Assembly: GCA_902578505.1 (NCBI GenBank)
Contig: CACHDD010000021.1
Span: forward strand, 1-15,701
DNA length: 15,701 bases
Reading direction: 5' to 3'
Origin: an uncultured Bacteroidota bacterium
GTDB lineage: Bacteria > Bacteroidota > Bacteroidia > Flavobacteriales > UA16
The first letter of the stretch is position 1, and each line of letters opens with the position of its first letter. The notes under the pieces were generated by a model. The model was given only the letters and a program-made list of their open reading frames with translations. It did not search any database and was not told where the DNA came from. Positions 15,540-15,701 of the stretch are shown piece by piece. A program made the translations under genes and the position numbers.

Positions 15540-15701
15540 TTATATAGCAACTCGCATTTTAATTGCGAGTTTTTCGAGAGGCCAATCGCTGTTGTCTCGA
15601 GGGGTTAATGTAATTCTGTCTACTACGTCCATTCCTTTAACTACCCTACCGAATACGGTATGCTCGCCATCGAGGTGTGGTGAACCCCCGATGCTTTTGT
15701 A
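15540..15701 (-). CDS. Cyclophilin-type peptidyl-prolyl cis-trans isomerase (C-terminal part)
   Basis: The last 53 residues of a gene that enters from the right edge on the minus strand are present. They read [20 protein letters not shown], then DVVDRI, and end in [12 protein letters not shown] before TAA at 15542-15540. The segment P-H-L-D-G-x-H-T-V-F-G-x-V-x-x-G-M-D-V-V-D-x-I is the classic C-terminal half of the cyclophilin fold, with the His of LDGEHTVFG corresponding to an active-site histidine. The enzyme speeds cis-trans isomerisation at prolyl bonds during protein folding. Whether it is cytosolic or exported cannot be seen, because the N-terminus is outside the window. It converges on the sigma-factor transcript, and its last codons contain that transcript's terminator. 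Confidence 0.9.
   Translation of the reverse strand, partial: YKSIGGSPHLDGEHTVFGRVVKGMDVVDRITLTPRDNSDWPLEKLAIKMRVAI
15549..15574 (+). terminator. Intrinsic terminator for the sigma factor and small-ORF transcript
   Basis: AACTCGCA (15549-15556) pairs perfectly with TGCGAGTT (15564-15571) around a 7-nt loop and runs into TTTTT (15570-15574). The T tract follows the stem only on the plus strand, so the element ends rightward transcription. It lies wholly within the last codons of the convergent cyclophilin gene. Confidence 0.75.

Overview
The window looks like chromosomal DNA of a free-living, AT-rich member of the Bacteroidota, most likely a marine Flavobacteriales or Cryomorphaceae-type organism. 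The grounds are three proteins with type IX secretion (T9SS) sorting tails (one type A, two gliding-motility-associated type B), a PorP/SprF-family outer-membrane protein, SprB-like repeats, a fused IcmF-type acyl-CoA mutase and the lack of Shine-Dalgarno sequences. No tRNA, rRNA, CRISPR array, transposase or prophage gene was seen.

Layout. Positions 1-3719 (+) hold the tail of a T9SS type A cargo protein and, 7 nt later, a 1023-residue secreted CotH-kinase protein with a lamin-tail domain and a type B tail. Positions 3683-4105 (-) hold what looks like a decayed small membrane-protein gene abutting the stop codon of icmF. Positions 4106-7468 (-) encode IcmF, whose active-site residues indicate isobutyryl-CoA rather than methylmalonyl-CoA mutase activity. 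Positions 7647-11705 (+) form a tight three-gene operon: a large SprB-repeat surface protein, a PorP/SprF-like protein, and a small secreted protein that is a stand-alone copy of the large protein's N-terminal domain. Positions 11734-14550 (-) encode a UvrA whose first zinc module has lost one CxxC pair. Divergent from it, 14721-15305 (+) encodes an ECF sigma factor. It is followed by a 48-codon ORF (15360-15506) whose start codon lies inside a 19-bp hairpin. The window ends in the C-terminus of a cyclophilin-type prolyl isomerase (15540-15701, -). The intrinsic terminator for the sigma-factor transcript lies inside that cyclophilin coding sequence.

How the genes work together. The two (+) clusters at 1-3719 and 7647-11705 both supply cell-surface or secreted T9SS products. 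The second looks like a self-contained cargo-plus-PorP module. The most interesting unexplained element is the domain shared by its first and third genes, which I do not recognise as a named family. The remaining genes are metabolic (IcmF), repair (UvrA), regulatory (ECF sigma) and folding (cyclophilin) functions with no evident link to the surface genes.
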